A stretch of DNA of 64,000 nucleotides from Drosophila pseudoobscura (taxonomy: Eukaryota; Arthropoda; Insecta; Diptera; Drosophilidae): contig NC_046683.1 in the NCBI RefSeq assembly GCF_009870125.1, positions 67,161,869-67,225,868 of the forward strand. Reading direction: 5' to 3'. Shown here piece after piece: positions 39,910 to 51,113 of the stretch. How positions within the stretch are numbered: the stretch's first letter is position 1; every line of letters begins with the position of its first letter. The position numbers were made by a program, and so were the translations under genes. The notes below the pieces were generated by a model. That model had not been told where the DNA came from. It saw only the letters and a list, made by a program, of their open reading frames with translations, and made no database searches.

Positions 39910-41329
39910 TTAGTTCCTCCTGCGGCGCTCATTTTGCTTTCGCTCCTCCTGAAAGTAATTAAATTAATTGGTAAATTGATCCTCGCACTTATAGACCAAA
40001 GTGTATAAATATAGTTTCACAAACAGCCAGAAAACTTTGCAAATGTTTTTTCGATCTTATTGGAAATAAATATACTTTCCGCAAAATGGAGGAAAACTTG
40101 GGATCCTAGCTGGGAATTGTGAAAGTATAATTATTGCCTTGGCTATGCGGAAAGACTCGGCAAATACCGTCTGAATTTTTTAATCTCAAGAGATTTTTGA
40201 CTTGGGGAAAACTATTGCAAAGTGTTCGGCGACCATTTGATTGGATTTTCTTCAATAGACTACTAAACCATAAAGGTCTTGAGCTGTGGGACGGGGGGCT
40301 TACAGGCTATAGCAACTTAAATGTAAGCCCTAACGAATGGAGCATACCTTCTGAGTCAAGATTACGAGCAAACGACGGAACATGCTCAATACGTCGAAGA
40401 AAAGATCCAGGGCATGCTGTACAACATCGCGGTTACCATTGCGGCACTTCTGTACAATGTTTTGAGTATCGTAAACTATAAAAGCGGCCATGACGAATAC
40501 TCCCACATATAGTTGAGTCTGTTTAATGGAGAAAATATGCGATTTAAATGGCATCCACAGATTAGATTCACTTTTTTACTTACCACTTGAACGACGTACG
40601 ATTTGAATATCATGTTGAAAAGGCTCAAAAGGGCCATGGTGTTGACCACGCTTACTAACATGCCGCCCAGGTATAGATACTTTCCCTGCTCGGCCAGGAG
40701 TGCGGCCAGCGAGAGCGATAGAAAGGTGACAAAGGTACCAGTGAGGGCCGTGACGATAATGGCCGGATTGATGCTGCTTATGTAGCCCAACAGCGGTCCC
40801 AATGTCTGCCCAGAGCAAAATCCAAAGGCATAGAGCATGCTCAAACGTGTGCGATAGTTTTTTCCATCGTCCTTGTAGAAATGCAGCCCCAAAACCAGCA
40901 CCAGCGTGGCCAGGGCAGCCAGCACACCGAGATCTAGCACATCGCGCATCTGGCAGAGGGCTCCCACAGTTGTCGCGGCTGCAGTGCTGCCCAAGACCAT
41001 GTACACCTTGGCCAGGTGCTGGCGCACATGCGGCTCACTGGGGAAGGGGGAGGATAAAGACAAGGTAAGCTAGTTTCAAGGACTATCGATTCGTTGGCGA
41101 CCAACTGTTGATGTGGTTCAATACCAAAACAACACGTCAGTTCTATCACTTATGACGCAGCGCGTCCCAAGCAAATTAAATTTTGCACCAGTGACTCTGG
41201 GCCAAGTGCAAGTCCCCCAGTGCCGCTTGCCCTTTTCCACTATTAGATAAATACTCACTAGCGATCGTTGAGCCCCGTCATAAACGTCTGAAAACGTTCG
41301 TTAAATTTCTGTGCTGTAGCTGCTGCCAT
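39910..41329 (-). CDS. BI-1: Bax inhibitor-1 (TMBIM6 family)
   Basis: ER membrane protein that suppresses cell death and regulates ER calcium. Exons in coding order: 41329-41259, 41037-40584, 40518-40348, 39948-39910, giving 244 residues, the normal length. Six to seven membrane helices are visible (for example LGVLAALATLVLVLGLHF and YVGVFVMAAFIVYDTQ). The family core YDTQNIVQKCRNGNRD is intact, and the basic C-terminal tail EERKQNERRRN occupies a 13-codon last exon that is easy to miss. The start ATG (MAAATAQKFNERFQ) lies in a short first exon; the frame opening MSLSSPF at 41063 is intronic read-through and was not used. A motif 1/DRE/motif 6 promoter lies about 175 bp upstream. Confidence 0.95.
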
Positions 41330-41502
41330 TTTCTTGCTTTATTTCGCTTGTTAAATAGTTTTCAGATCTTATTAGTTTTTCAAACGGAGGAGTGAATCTG
41401 ATATGTTCACAGACAAACTGCTTTATGACTTGCTGAAATAAAGTTCAGACGCCTACTTGTTTTCTTTTTCTGTAATTCACAAGATTTAGTAAGTGATGTA
41501 AA

Positions 41503-41553
41503 CAGTGTGACCGCGGATTTATCGATAGAATATACAGTCCTAAGAAATATACC
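41503..41553 (-). promoter_or_regulatory. BI-1 core promoter: motif 1, DRE, motif 6
   Basis: On the minus strand 41514-41503 reads GCGGTCACACTG (motif 1, M1BP). TATCGATA, the DREF element, lies at 41520-41527. GGTATATTTCT (motif 6) lies at 41553-41543. All three are within 50 bp, oriented towards BI-1, and no TATA box is present. Further GGTATATT-like copies follow up to 41600. Confidence 0.8.
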
Positions 41554-41599
41554 GAAACATACCGCCTCATTTTCAAAATATACCGTAGAAAATACCGAT

Positions 41600-42162
41600 G
41601 AACAACATTTTTTTTTCTTTATAAAAACGTAACAAAACATTGCATTCATTTAATTGGAGATTGCTATGATCCGCCTCTTTGCCACCCTGGCCTATCGTTC
41701 CCAGCTAGCTCACGGGGAAGTCAGGGGTGTTTCCGACCCGATAAGCCAGGGGACGGATTGAACAAACAAAACATACAAAAAAAAAAACAAATCTAACCTA
41801 TAGAACAGACTTGTCCTCGTTGGCACTTTCGTCAGCGGGGATATTTGGTTTCGTTATCCCTAGCAGGGTCCCACACTTCCATGAGCGCCTTTTTTTGAAT
41901 TCGCGCGCTCCCTTTCATATTCAGGGTCCCGCTCTTCTCACTCTCGTTCCACCCAACTACCATTTTCTACTCACTCATGACTACGTTTTACTTTAAAATT
42001 ATATTCATGTTATATTTTCTTACTTATCTTTTTTTTTAACAATATTAATTAATAACCTAGATTCTGCCGACGAATACAAATACTAATACAAAAAAATACT
42101 AACAGTTTTCTGTTAGCCCTATCTCGGCCGAATTGGCAGCTCAATTTAAAGATTTTGCTTCC
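41600..42162. mobile_element. Transposon-like debris of unknown family
   Basis: No gene. A GC-richer block at about 41670-41760 and poly-A/poly-T runs (41777-41791, 42031-42040) suggest pieces of inserted elements. No terminal repeats or coding domains could be assigned. It adjoins the hAT relic at 42163. Confidence 0.35.
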
Positions 42163-42702
42163 TTAATCTCGCGGATGTCTTTGTTTGATCGTGGTTTGTT
42201 TTTCTCCAGCTCCGCTGGATTCCTTGGTGCCGGTGCTCCGCTGACTGTTCTCGCACCAGGTTTCCGGCCTGGCCAGTACCGGGCTGCTGCTGTCGATGTC
42301 CACCGCTTCCGCTGATGTTGATGCCTCCGGCTGATGTCTTGGTGGGATCTTCGTCTCCACGATCACCAATTTTTTCTTGTTTTTTCTTTCAGGGCACGTG
42401 CGGCATCCTTCATATAAGTCCTTATTCCTTATATATAAGTCCTTCAGAGAGACAACCAGAGACAACCAGCGAATTTCATAATGATTGAGTATTTGATGCT
42501 CCGGAGAATTTAGAAATTTTTGAACTGCCTTAAATTTTCTGTGCCGCTTCGAGCTCTCAGAAAAGGAATGGAATGTATCCTTAATCGTTTTCTCTAGACT
42601 TCTTGGAAGCATTTTACAAGCATAACTTGAAGCGAGAGCTACTGAGTGGCAAACACACTTTACAACGAGGGGGAACCTTGTGAGCAGCTGCGGTGACCGC
42701 AA
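42163..42702 (-). pseudogene. hAT-type transposase fragment
   Basis: A 179-codon open frame whose first ~110 residues look like the catalytic-core region of hAT transposases (ZNF862/SCAND3-like group): CVCHSVALASSYACK, a KMLPRSLEKTI-type helix, and the RWLS motif (IRWLSLVV). The flanking N- and C-terminal parts of a transposase are absent and the last ~70 residues are low complexity, unlike the family. The 5' side ends against another repeat near 42703, so the element is truncated and presumably inactive. No terminal inverted repeats were found. Confidence 0.55.
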
Positions 42703-43295
42703 CTCTACATTTATACCCGATACTTAGTCAGTATGGCTCTCCTCCGGCAGACGCCGCTAATATTAAACGACACGACAAAGAGTGCGTGCGAGAGAGACAG
42801 AAAATCAGTCTGAGCGTGACGTCGGGCGCTGCGTAGCCACTGCGAATTTATTTGTTGCTTTTGGCTATACAAATTATCCGATCTGATTTAGATTCCGCAA
42901 CTGGATAGATATGGTCGTTATCTATGATTCTGCGTTTTTAGTTTTCTCGAATCTGCAATATTGTGGATACAACAGATTTTCGTCCTTTATGTGGGCGGAA
43001 GGGGGTGGGGCGAAATTTCGAGATACACGTATAGTGAGATCTAACAGAAGTGCGTATACCAAATTTGGTTAGCCTAATAGTCTCTGAGATTTGTGGATGC
43101 CCCAGACTTTCGTCCTTTGCGGGGGCGGAAGGGGGTGTGGCGAAATTTGGACACGAAACGGTAGAGGTCCGATATCACAGGAGTGTGGATACCAAATTTG
43201 GTTGCTCTGGTTTTTATAGGTTCTGAGATCCTTGAACTCATATTTTGCAATTGGCAAAACCGACCAAGGAACCTGTGTGTTAGACAGAGACACAG
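42703..43295. repeat. Dispersed repeat with internal ~170-bp duplication
   Basis: Begins TATACCCGATACTTAGTCAG and contains two tandem diverged blocks sharing TTTCGTCCTTT, GGGCGGAAGGGGGTG and ATACCAAATTTGGTT (about 42975-43080 and 43100-43205). It has no coding capacity, and its start abuts the hAT relic. This looks like a non-autonomous interspersed element; the family was not assigned. Confidence 0.5.
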
Positions 43296-43304
43296 TAATG
43301 CCAA

Positions 43305-43536
43305 TTTAAAATAATAAAAATAAGGACGAACATTTCCTCAATTCTATAATTTCTGATCGGTTAGGGTATGCCATTTATAGGGTATAGTCATTTCCAACGA
43401 ACGGCTATCGAAACTATCGACTGGATAGTAAAGTTGCGCGCCTAAATTGCAGTCAGTAAGTGAAAAGGACAATGCAATCCAGTGGAAAATTCGATGCACT
43501 AAAACACGATTTGAGAGGGCGAGACTTAAAAAAAAT
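43305..43536 (+). repeat. Dispersed 230-bp repeat, copy 1
   Basis: About 90 percent identical by eye with 50196-50416. Both include AACGAACGGCTATCGAAACT, TCAGTAAGTGAAAA and an ATGCAATCCAGTGGA start that opens a short frame (27 codons here). This may be the 5' end of a mobile element whose body has been lost. Confidence 0.7.
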
Positions 43537-45006
43537 GCGTGTTGAAGTTTACCTACGCTAAGTTTGTTAATATAGCTTTAAAAATCAAATTTTCATTGTT
43601 ATCAGTGATTTCTAGAGATGGAAAGAGGAGTGTTGGCTAACGTTTAGATTTGGAACATTCCAGTTGCATAGCAAACACGACGCGCGCGCCACAGACGCGA
43701 AACAACTTCGCTTGAAGAATACACAAATTGATTGATTTTCTGTTCATTTGGCGCCTTATTCAAAAAAGTCAACAGTACATCTTTTTGAAAAACAAAATAG
43801 ACGGTATATTTGTAAATTATAAAATATTGCAAGGCATCGGTTTGACTTAAAAATGTATCGTCAGATGCGAAGGACTAGATTTGGCCATTGGGACGTTGAG
43901 CTAGATTACAAACTATATAAAAACAGAAGTTGGAGCACATTACCTGTTTTAAACATGACTTAATAGACTGAGTGTTCGTTTGTATAAATTTTCATAGATT
44001 TCATTTAAGATCGCTATCACAGTTTAAAAATTGTACAAGACATCGTTTTTCTGCAGTTAAGCTCGTAACATTTGATCCCTAAAGCCTAGGCCTCTCCCTG
44101 GGAGAGTTACAGGTGCATCAAACTGGTAAACGTAACATTCTGGTTTACAGAGGTGTTGTAAATGTTTGTAACTAGGGGTTAGTGCGCCATGATCTTATTT
44201 GAATATCGTTTACAAAATGTATGTCAAGTAAAATAAGAAGTAAAACCTAAAAATATCAAAAACTAAAACGCAGATGATACAATACGAATGAAATGCTAGA
44301 TTACTTTTATCTGCAAACTTTTTAACACAGATCTGTTGTTAGGAACTACATAAAAGGTCGATTCGAGCGTTAGTAGAGTATTGCTATGCTAGATGCGGTC
44401 AGGGCTTTCGTTTATAGAGTAATTTAGTCTTATACTTCGGGCGGAATACACACTCATCCAACTTATCTTATATAAACATGATTTCACTAGGTTTCCTATC
44501 AGAACAGTGCACTCGGCGGATGAGATCAGTCGCGATTTAAAAGCTACAACTCCATTCACACACTTTCGGAGACAGGCAAAGGGTAATGATCGACTTAAAT
44601 ATACAATATAGTATGGTACGGTATAAAATAAATAAAAAAAAATTAAAACAAATGCATGACGAATGTTTACAACAAAAGAATCATTGAAAGTCATTGAAAA
44701 TACATTTAAGTTGACGATTTTTGGCCTCAGTCGGCCTCAGAAATGATTTTGTTAATATAACAATTTCAGTAAAAATTGCACACAGCAGTGCAATTATAAT
44801 TTTGGCATATTTTACATACAATTTTGTTGTACAATTATAAATTCATTAACTAATAAGGGCTGGTGGGTTTGTTTTTTTTTTGTTTAAATATATATATATA
44901 TATATAATACAAGAAGACACACAATGCAAGACAGTTTTGGTAAGGTTTCGTCGAACAATTATTTTTTTTTTTCATAAGTATATGTTTTATTAAATAAACC
45001 GAAATA
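43537..45006. other. Intergenic AT-rich region
   Basis: No domain-bearing frame. A CTCTCC/GGAGAG hairpin lies near 44093-44107, an inverted GTAAAC/GTTTAC pair near 44126-44148, and a TA microsatellite near 44888-44906. It may include 3' UTR of the small gene at 45007. Confidence 0.4.
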
Positions 45007-45237
45007 TTAGAGTACAATAATATTGAAATTCTGCTGCGAAGAGGGCGGCGAAGGATTAGTTGTGTGATGATCATCCATCCCATTGCCCATCTGTGTCGAA
45101 AATGTGCCACGATGACTGCCAATAGCATCCTCCATACAGTAGTGCTGCTTCTGCTCCTCCTGTCGCTGCAAGAATGTGTCGAGTGAGGGTCCAGAGACAG
45201 TCAATGCGTCGTTGATGGTATAGAGGCTTGTCAACAT
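45007..45237 (-). CDS. Small unrecognised ORF (76 codons) with polyA-like tail
   Basis: The open frame starts MLTSLYTINDALT and ends QQNFNIIVL. Its third codon positions are GC-biased, in contrast to the AT-rich flanks, and its composition is protein-like. About 10 bp after the stop, on the minus strand, come AATAAA (rc of TTTATT at 44990-44995), then a run of ten A residues (rc of the T run at 44961-44971). An in-frame TAA sits two codons before the ATG. I do not recognise the family. It may be a terminal exon of an unseen gene, an alternative end for Cpsf6 (255 bp upstream on the same strand), or a 5'-truncated retrocopy. Confidence that it is or was coding is moderate. Confidence 0.4.
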   Translation of the reverse strand: MLTSLYTINDALTVSGPSLDTFLQRQEEQKQHYCMEDAIGSHRGTFSTQMGNGMDDHHTTNPSPPSSQQNFNIIVL

Positions 45238-45491
45238 ATCGGCTTATTGTTTAGTATGTCTAGGAGAAACTATGTTATATGCCATATTCATATCCTACGT
45301 ATTGGTAATGTTAGATACAAATTGAAAATCTGTTAATTTGTATAGCTTGTACAGCTGGCCGGCCACTGCCCACTGACCACCCACCAAGCTTGCGGCATTA
45401 TTTGTTTGTTAATAAGAGTGTTGTGTATTTGTTACTTTATAATTCCTTCTCCTCTTTACTTTCGCTTGCGTGGCTGTTCATCCTTCAGCAG

Positions 45492-48400
45492 TCAATGCCT
45501 GGACCGATGCTCCTCCCGCCTGTCGCGATCACGCTCCCTCTCACGATCGCGGTCCCGATCTCGGTCGCGTCGCTCCCGATCCGAGGAGCGATACCGTTCT
45601 CGATCCTCGTAATAGCGCTTCGATGACGGCGCCTCAGCTGCTTCTGCCACAACGGGCTCTGGCGACTTCCTTGGACGAGCCGAGCGACTGCTGCTGCAAG
45701 CAAGGATAATGTTGCCATTAAAGTTGATGCATATTGAGCATCTAGAACATTCTGTTTTGCATTACCTTTCATCCCTGTAGTGATCTTGAGCCTGACGTTC
45801 TCGTTCTCTGCTGCGCGACCGTTCGCGATAGCTGTTGGATAATCGAAAATTTCATTAGATTTTTGATTGTAAAAGATTGCTTTCCCCATTTCGTGCTCAC
45901 CCGCCATCTCTTTCACGCTCGCGATCACGGTCGCGCTCTCTTTCACGAGACCGTTCGCGATACCGCGAGGAAGAGCGTTCACGCCTCTGCCTGCTGCGGT
46001 GGGATCGCTCCCTCGAGCGCGACCGTTCGCGTCGGTTATAGCTCTTCGCCTCGATGCCGTGCAGCGTGTCCTGCAGTGAGCTGATCAGAATCTTACAACG
46101 CTCATCGTGGGCCACTTTTGATTGTTTTATCAGCGAAATTGCGGTGACCAGTGTCTCAATGGCGCTGGAGTATTCGCCGGCTGCGGCATCAGACACAGCT
46201 CTATAGAAATAAATCATTTATTGACAATTCAATTAAACATTTAAGGGATTGAGAGATGGAAACGCACCTGGCTATTGCTGAACTGCTGACCGTGCGGTTT
46301 CTGCTCATCACCTCCTCAAACTCGGCCTCCGTGAGCTGTGGGCCCATTTGTGGGTCGGGGAACGGTCCTGGCGGCTTACCCTGCGGTGGTGGCCATGGGC
46401 CCCGTGGTCCGTGCTGTGCAAACTGTGGCGGTGGCCCGTGCTGCGGCGGCATATTCATACCCTGTTGCGGTGGCATATTCATCCCTGGCTGTGGACCACC
46501 CGGACCGCCGTGCGGTGGTCCGCCCATGCCGGGATGCTGATTTGGACCGCCAGGCTGGTTGAAGAAAGCTGGATTCACATGTGGTGCAGGTGCTCCGTGC
46601 GGTCCGCCTGGCCCTGGTGCTTGGGGAAGACCACGCGGCGGACCCTGGGGCGGAAAGCCACCATGCATGGGTGGACGGCGCCAGTCCGGACCTGGAGGTC
46701 CCCTTACAGGCATCCCCATGGGTCCCTGGAACTGCAACGCGAAATGAACGAATTAATAATGATTGCGTGAGCAAAGACAAAAGACTGAGGAATGGATGAA
46801 TGAATGAGAATGTCTCATGGTCTATAGGTGCAGCATGGAATTATTTCTGAATGTTCTGAATACATCTCTTATGCGGCGCATACATACAATGTCGTACTCT
46901 AAAGTTAGCTTAAATAATTGTTAGTTCTGATTTCGCTTCTGGTTCTTCTGTTTCGTTAGATTTTTGACAGTAAGTGGCATATTTGATATGGATTTTTTCT
47001 CATTTTCATTTTCGGTTAGGGTTTTTTTTTTACCATTGGTCGTTGCGGTGGTCCGTTTGGTGGACCTGGTCGTGGCCCGCCAGGCCTCTGACCTGGCCAT
47101 TGGCCCTGTGCTGATGGATATCTGGGTGGTGGCTGTTGATTACCCATGAGACCTCCCTGCGGATGCATTGGGGGCTATATTAATACGTAAATTACGTTTC
47201 ATGTTGTTGTTGTTGTGGGAGTGTGCGTAAGCGTTGTCATAGACATGGAATAGAATATAAATATAAAGCGTAATACATAAACATTTGATTATGAAATCAC
47301 TTAATACAGGATTACAATTACAAAAGATGGAAACAAAGAGGACAGTTCAATATGCATTCGCCATTCGAGTTACAATTTCGAAATGGGATCTAAGCTAATG
47401 TTCATACATCTAGGAGGAGTATTATTAGGAGTATACAAACAATAGAAAATATTACAAAAATTTCTCTGAAATTATTTGTAATTAAACCGAAAAGGTTACT
47501 ATTAAAGTAAAGTACTTAAAATCATAAACAAAAATATTATGCAATTCGTTTTGAACGATGACCAATAAAACATGGTTTTATTCTACGTCGAGTGCAAAGA
47601 TCCGCGAGGGGACATTTCGTATAAACTAAATATATAAATTTTAAATTTATTTATTGTAAAGTTTTACAGAATCAACAAAACTTTGCATTCAGAACAATTT
47701 TAATGAGAATCGGGGGATCAATAATAAAATGTGTATGGCGTTAATAATACCGATAACTTTCGAGGAATCAGAGGGAAAATCTATAAATGAAACTTAAAAG
47801 GGGTGGGTGTGGGGATAGAGATAGAGACTCCATGCGGAGGAAGAATATCTAATAAAATTATAGAAACACACCTGCATTCTCGGCGGTCCGGAGTTGGGTC
47901 CCACCTGAGGGACTTGCGACATATGCTGGGGTCGGTACTGGCCGGGAGCCATTATGGGATTCATGCCGCGGGGCGGATGCCCAGGCGGACCACCTTGAGG
48001 GCCACCTGGATGTGGGGGCATGGGACCGCCACCCATATTGGGCGGAGCTGGACCGCGGGGCGGACCATTTTGCTGCGGCGGCGGTACGGGTCTCGTTTTT
48101 TGCAGACTCTCAAATTGCGTTAGGGCTTGCTTGCTGGGGTACGTGACCACCGGCGCCTGACCGTGCATCTCCTTCTTTGGCAGTTGATCCAAAACGGCTC
48201 TCAAGCTGGATTCCGTGCCCAGCGATATGACACTGAAACCTTTGGACTGTCCGTTTGCACGATTCTCAAAGAACTTCACCTCCTGTAAGTCGTTGACTCC
48301 AATATCCCTCAAAGCATTGGAGATGTCTTGGTCCGTTGTCCACCAGGTGAGATTGCCCACGTATAGCTGGTAGCGGCGGTTCATGGTCGGAGTTAAGCTA

Positions 48401-48770
48401 CCACCGCCCTGATGGTAAACTCCGTTGGGACCGCCGCCTCCGCTCGATGCAGAGTCCCCTGAGCCTGGACCGGCTGCGCCATCTGCCGAGGGCGTGCCGC
48501 CGCCCCCGCCCCCAGAGGCAGCCGCCTCGGTGGGTCCGCCAATGTCATCGTAGAGATCAACACCGTCGCCTCCGAATTCGTCCTACAAGTGTCGCGAAAG
48601 TGTGTGTGGGGTTCATTAGGCGTCAGTGTGACCAAATCGATGAAAATGTGTACATGCACGCAATTCACACGCCATCCATCGAAGCGACTGTCGTCACCAC
48701 TTACCTGAGACTGGCCGGCAAAGTCCTTGTCCAGGTCTTCGGCGTACAAGTCCAAGACCACATCAGCCAT
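45492..48770 (-). CDS. Cpsf6: Cleavage and polyadenylation specificity factor 6 (CFIm68)
   Basis: Subunit of cleavage factor I, which with CFIm25 binds UGUA in pre-mRNA and directs poly(A) site choice in the nucleus. Exons in coding order: 48770-48705, 48582-47872, 47174-47034, 46731-46268, 46200-45901, 45831-45766, 45693-45492, giving 649 residues. The acidic N-terminus ([17 protein letters not shown]) precedes a glycine-rich linker. The RRM (about 92-172) has RNP2 LYVGNL and RNP1 SKGFSVI. A long proline/glycine region follows (about 185-455; [17 protein letters not shown]), then a helical segment ([20 protein letters not shown]) and an RS/RE/RD-rich tail for SR-protein-like interactions. 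The last exon's acceptor is CAGCAGCAG, so three-base tandem acceptor variants are likely. The promoter motif is at 49067. Confidence 0.95.
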
Positions 48771-49066
48771 GGTTTCCGCGAGCTGCGCCTAATTTAGTAT
48801 CGACCTAATTCGTATCAGTGTTTGCTGCACTTTTCCACTTTCTCGCACACGCGCTTCGTACAGTCGTCTTTTCAAGCCGGAGCAGCCGGCGCGCGGCCCG
48901 TATGCTCGCACTAGCGCTGGAAATCTCGCTTAGTTGAAATTAACTTCTTAATTGCCTTGCTTTTCACCGTAAAAATGTATTCTTCTCACAAAAATGTACA
49001 TTCTACTTATGTATACACAACTTTATTCTTTGCGAAAATTTTCAGCTATAAAATGGCGGAGATCCG

Positions 49067-49150
49067 CAGTGTGACCGCACACTTATCGATACCGTCTGAT
49101 ACCAAACTACGTCACAAATTTCAAAATATACTGTAAATATACTGGCGATT
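49067..49150 (-). promoter_or_regulatory. Cpsf6 core promoter: motif 1 and DRE
   Basis: On the minus strand 49078-49067 reads GCGGTCACACTG (motif 1) and TATCGATA (DREF element) lies at 49084-49091. Weaker motif 6-like TATATTTT sites follow to 49145. No TATA box. About 300 bp upstream of the Cpsf6 ATG. Confidence 0.75.
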
Positions 49151-50170
49151 TATATGTATTCAAGTTGCATAATGTTCGTCATTTTTCATGTTCGGTTAAA
49201 TATTACTAGCTAGCCAAAAGCCTCAGATCTGAACTCATAGTTTTATCCGATTATTAAATTGATTTCTTACAAAGTCTGATTAAATTTAAGTTTTCCTCCT
49301 TACTGCATTGCTTATAAAATAAGGTTTAAGAAAAACCGGTCAACAACTATTTCCACCAAATGAATTTATTACATGGTAATTACACGCTAACTACACACTT
49401 GTTACTATACTTTAGTTACATGTTACTATACATGTTACCCATAAAGGCGCCTGTGTGACAAAACCTCCGTTATCTATTTTTTGACATGCCTTTTTTTCCG
49501 AAATTTTTGAAAAAATAGATATCAATGGCAAACAATCAGAAATTCGATGCTGATCACGAATTAGTATTCGATGTGGCCTGGGACATGGCTCTGAGTTGCA
49601 TTTCTACGGGGTCTCTACATTGGTGTATTGTCCAAAAGGGTGAGTTCATATCACGTTTTAAAATATACTGGAAAATACTATGAAAAGTATGAAATTTGAA
49701 AGGTGTGTGAGCTAGACGTGGTGGAAAGAAAATCATTTATCGGTGAAGTACACGGTGTGGTCCACAGAAATATACCGAACCTACTCATTTTCAAAATATA
49801 GCGTATATACTGATGTAACAAACGAACTTGGCCCCCCCTTTATTTAAACAGGTTAAGAACTTGAGCTAACCCAGGAGAATAATATTGTCTTTTGATTCTT
49901 CTTGTAGATCCATCCTATCCTTCTTCTTTAATTAAAATAAAACCACGATGAACTGAGCTAAAATTCTTTAAGTTCCGTCATTTTCGTAGGGTGTATTTTA
50001 ATGCGAACAGTGGGTACAATGGGTGGTCTAATGGGTTCGCTGTCCATGATAGAAATCCATGTTCCTCGCTATTTATGTATGGTTTAATATTACTAGCTAG
50101 CTAGGACCTTCAGCCCAGAACACATAGCTTTATCCGATTGATGAATCAATTTTTCCAAAATTGGCTTATT
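49151..50170. repeat. Dispersed ~900-bp repeat, copy B (upstream of Cpsf6)
   Basis: Homologous along its length with copy A at 23.86-24.86 kb, including ACATGGTAATTACACGCTAA near 49372 and CACGAATTAGTATTCGATG near 49555. The promoter-like block recurs in decayed form at about 49738-49810 (AGAAATATACC). The repeat starts again near 50080 (TTTAATATTACTAGCTAGCT), a partial second unit with a period of about 890 bp. No protein is encoded. Confidence 0.7.
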
Positions 50171-50195
50171 TTAAGGACTCTCTTTATTGGATTGT

Positions 50196-50416
50196 TTTAA
50201 AATAATAAAAATAAGGACGAACATTTCCTAAATCCTATAATATCTGATCGCCTAGGGTGTGCAGCCATTTCCAACGAACGGCTATCGAAACTATCGACTG
50301 GATAGTAGAGTTGCGCGCCTAAATTGCAGTCAGTAAGTGAAAAAGACAATGCAATCCAGTGGAATAATCGATGCAGGAAAGCACGATTTGGAGGGTGAAA
50401 ATTTAAAAAGCATGCG
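50196..50416 (+). repeat. Dispersed 230-bp repeat, copy 2
   Basis: The partner of 43305-43536, same orientation. Here the short frame from ATGCAATCCAGTGGA closes after 21 codons and has diverged. It directly follows copy B of the ~900-bp repeat. Confidence 0.7.
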
Positions 50417-51072
50417 TATTTAAGTTTATAAATAAAATGTATGATGAAATCTCACCGCAACGTAATTAAAATCATTTGATATGCCGAAAATGTACTCAGT
50501 TCTAAGTTTGCAAGTAATCGTTTTGTTTTAATCAACTAGAAAACCTGTTTATAAGAAATTAAAGTCACCTCCGTCATTTAAAAATTAATAATGCAATAAA
50601 AAGCATTAATATATTTAGTAAATCGGAGAGAAAGACAGCCGAAATGCATTTTAGATCAGTATCCGGCATTAGCACCACACTAAAGGTTAACGAACCCATT
50701 AATTTATTAACCAACAACTTGATAATATATTGCGTCTAATTAAATAAAAAGTTTTTTAGTGACTCCAGCATCCGAATATATTAATTATTCTAATGCAATG
50801 CACAATCTCTTCCATCTTTGTCTTGCTTTAACGATCTTATCTTAATGAATGCAGCGGTGCAACGAAAAACCTGATTTTGACTCGCAAGACTTAACCATGG
50901 ACTATTAAATAAGGGCATTAATGCTGATAACATTTAAATACCAAATTCCTGGGTGATAAGCTCATTTAGAATGTATTTAATGCAAAGCCATGCTTTTATT
51001 TATTATCCCCCCGTACGAGTATATCGGTAATTTTTCTGTTCTGTCGTTGTTTCTGGTGTTTTTTTAGAGTTC
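50417..51072. other. Upstream region of the alkaline phosphatase gene
   Basis: AT-rich and without coding potential. It probably holds tissue-specific control sequences, but no site could be named with confidence. Confidence 0.35.
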
Positions 51073-51113
51073 TATAAATACGCATACAGTTACCAAATGC
51101 GGTTTAGTCAGTC
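51073..51113 (+). promoter_or_regulatory. TATA box and possible initiator of the alkaline phosphatase gene
   Basis: TATAAA lies at 51073-51078 and TCAGTC, matching the Drosophila initiator TCAGTY, at 51108-51113. The 37-bp spacing is a little longer than the usual ~30, and two further TCAGTC copies lie at 51137 and 51162, so the exact start site is uncertain. A TATA promoter contrasts with the motif 1 promoters of the housekeeping genes to the left. Confidence 0.5.

Noticed and set aside
41038..41063. MSLSSPFPS start for BI-1
   Set aside because: This is intron read-through; the exon at 41259-41329 splices in frame to give the conserved N-terminus.
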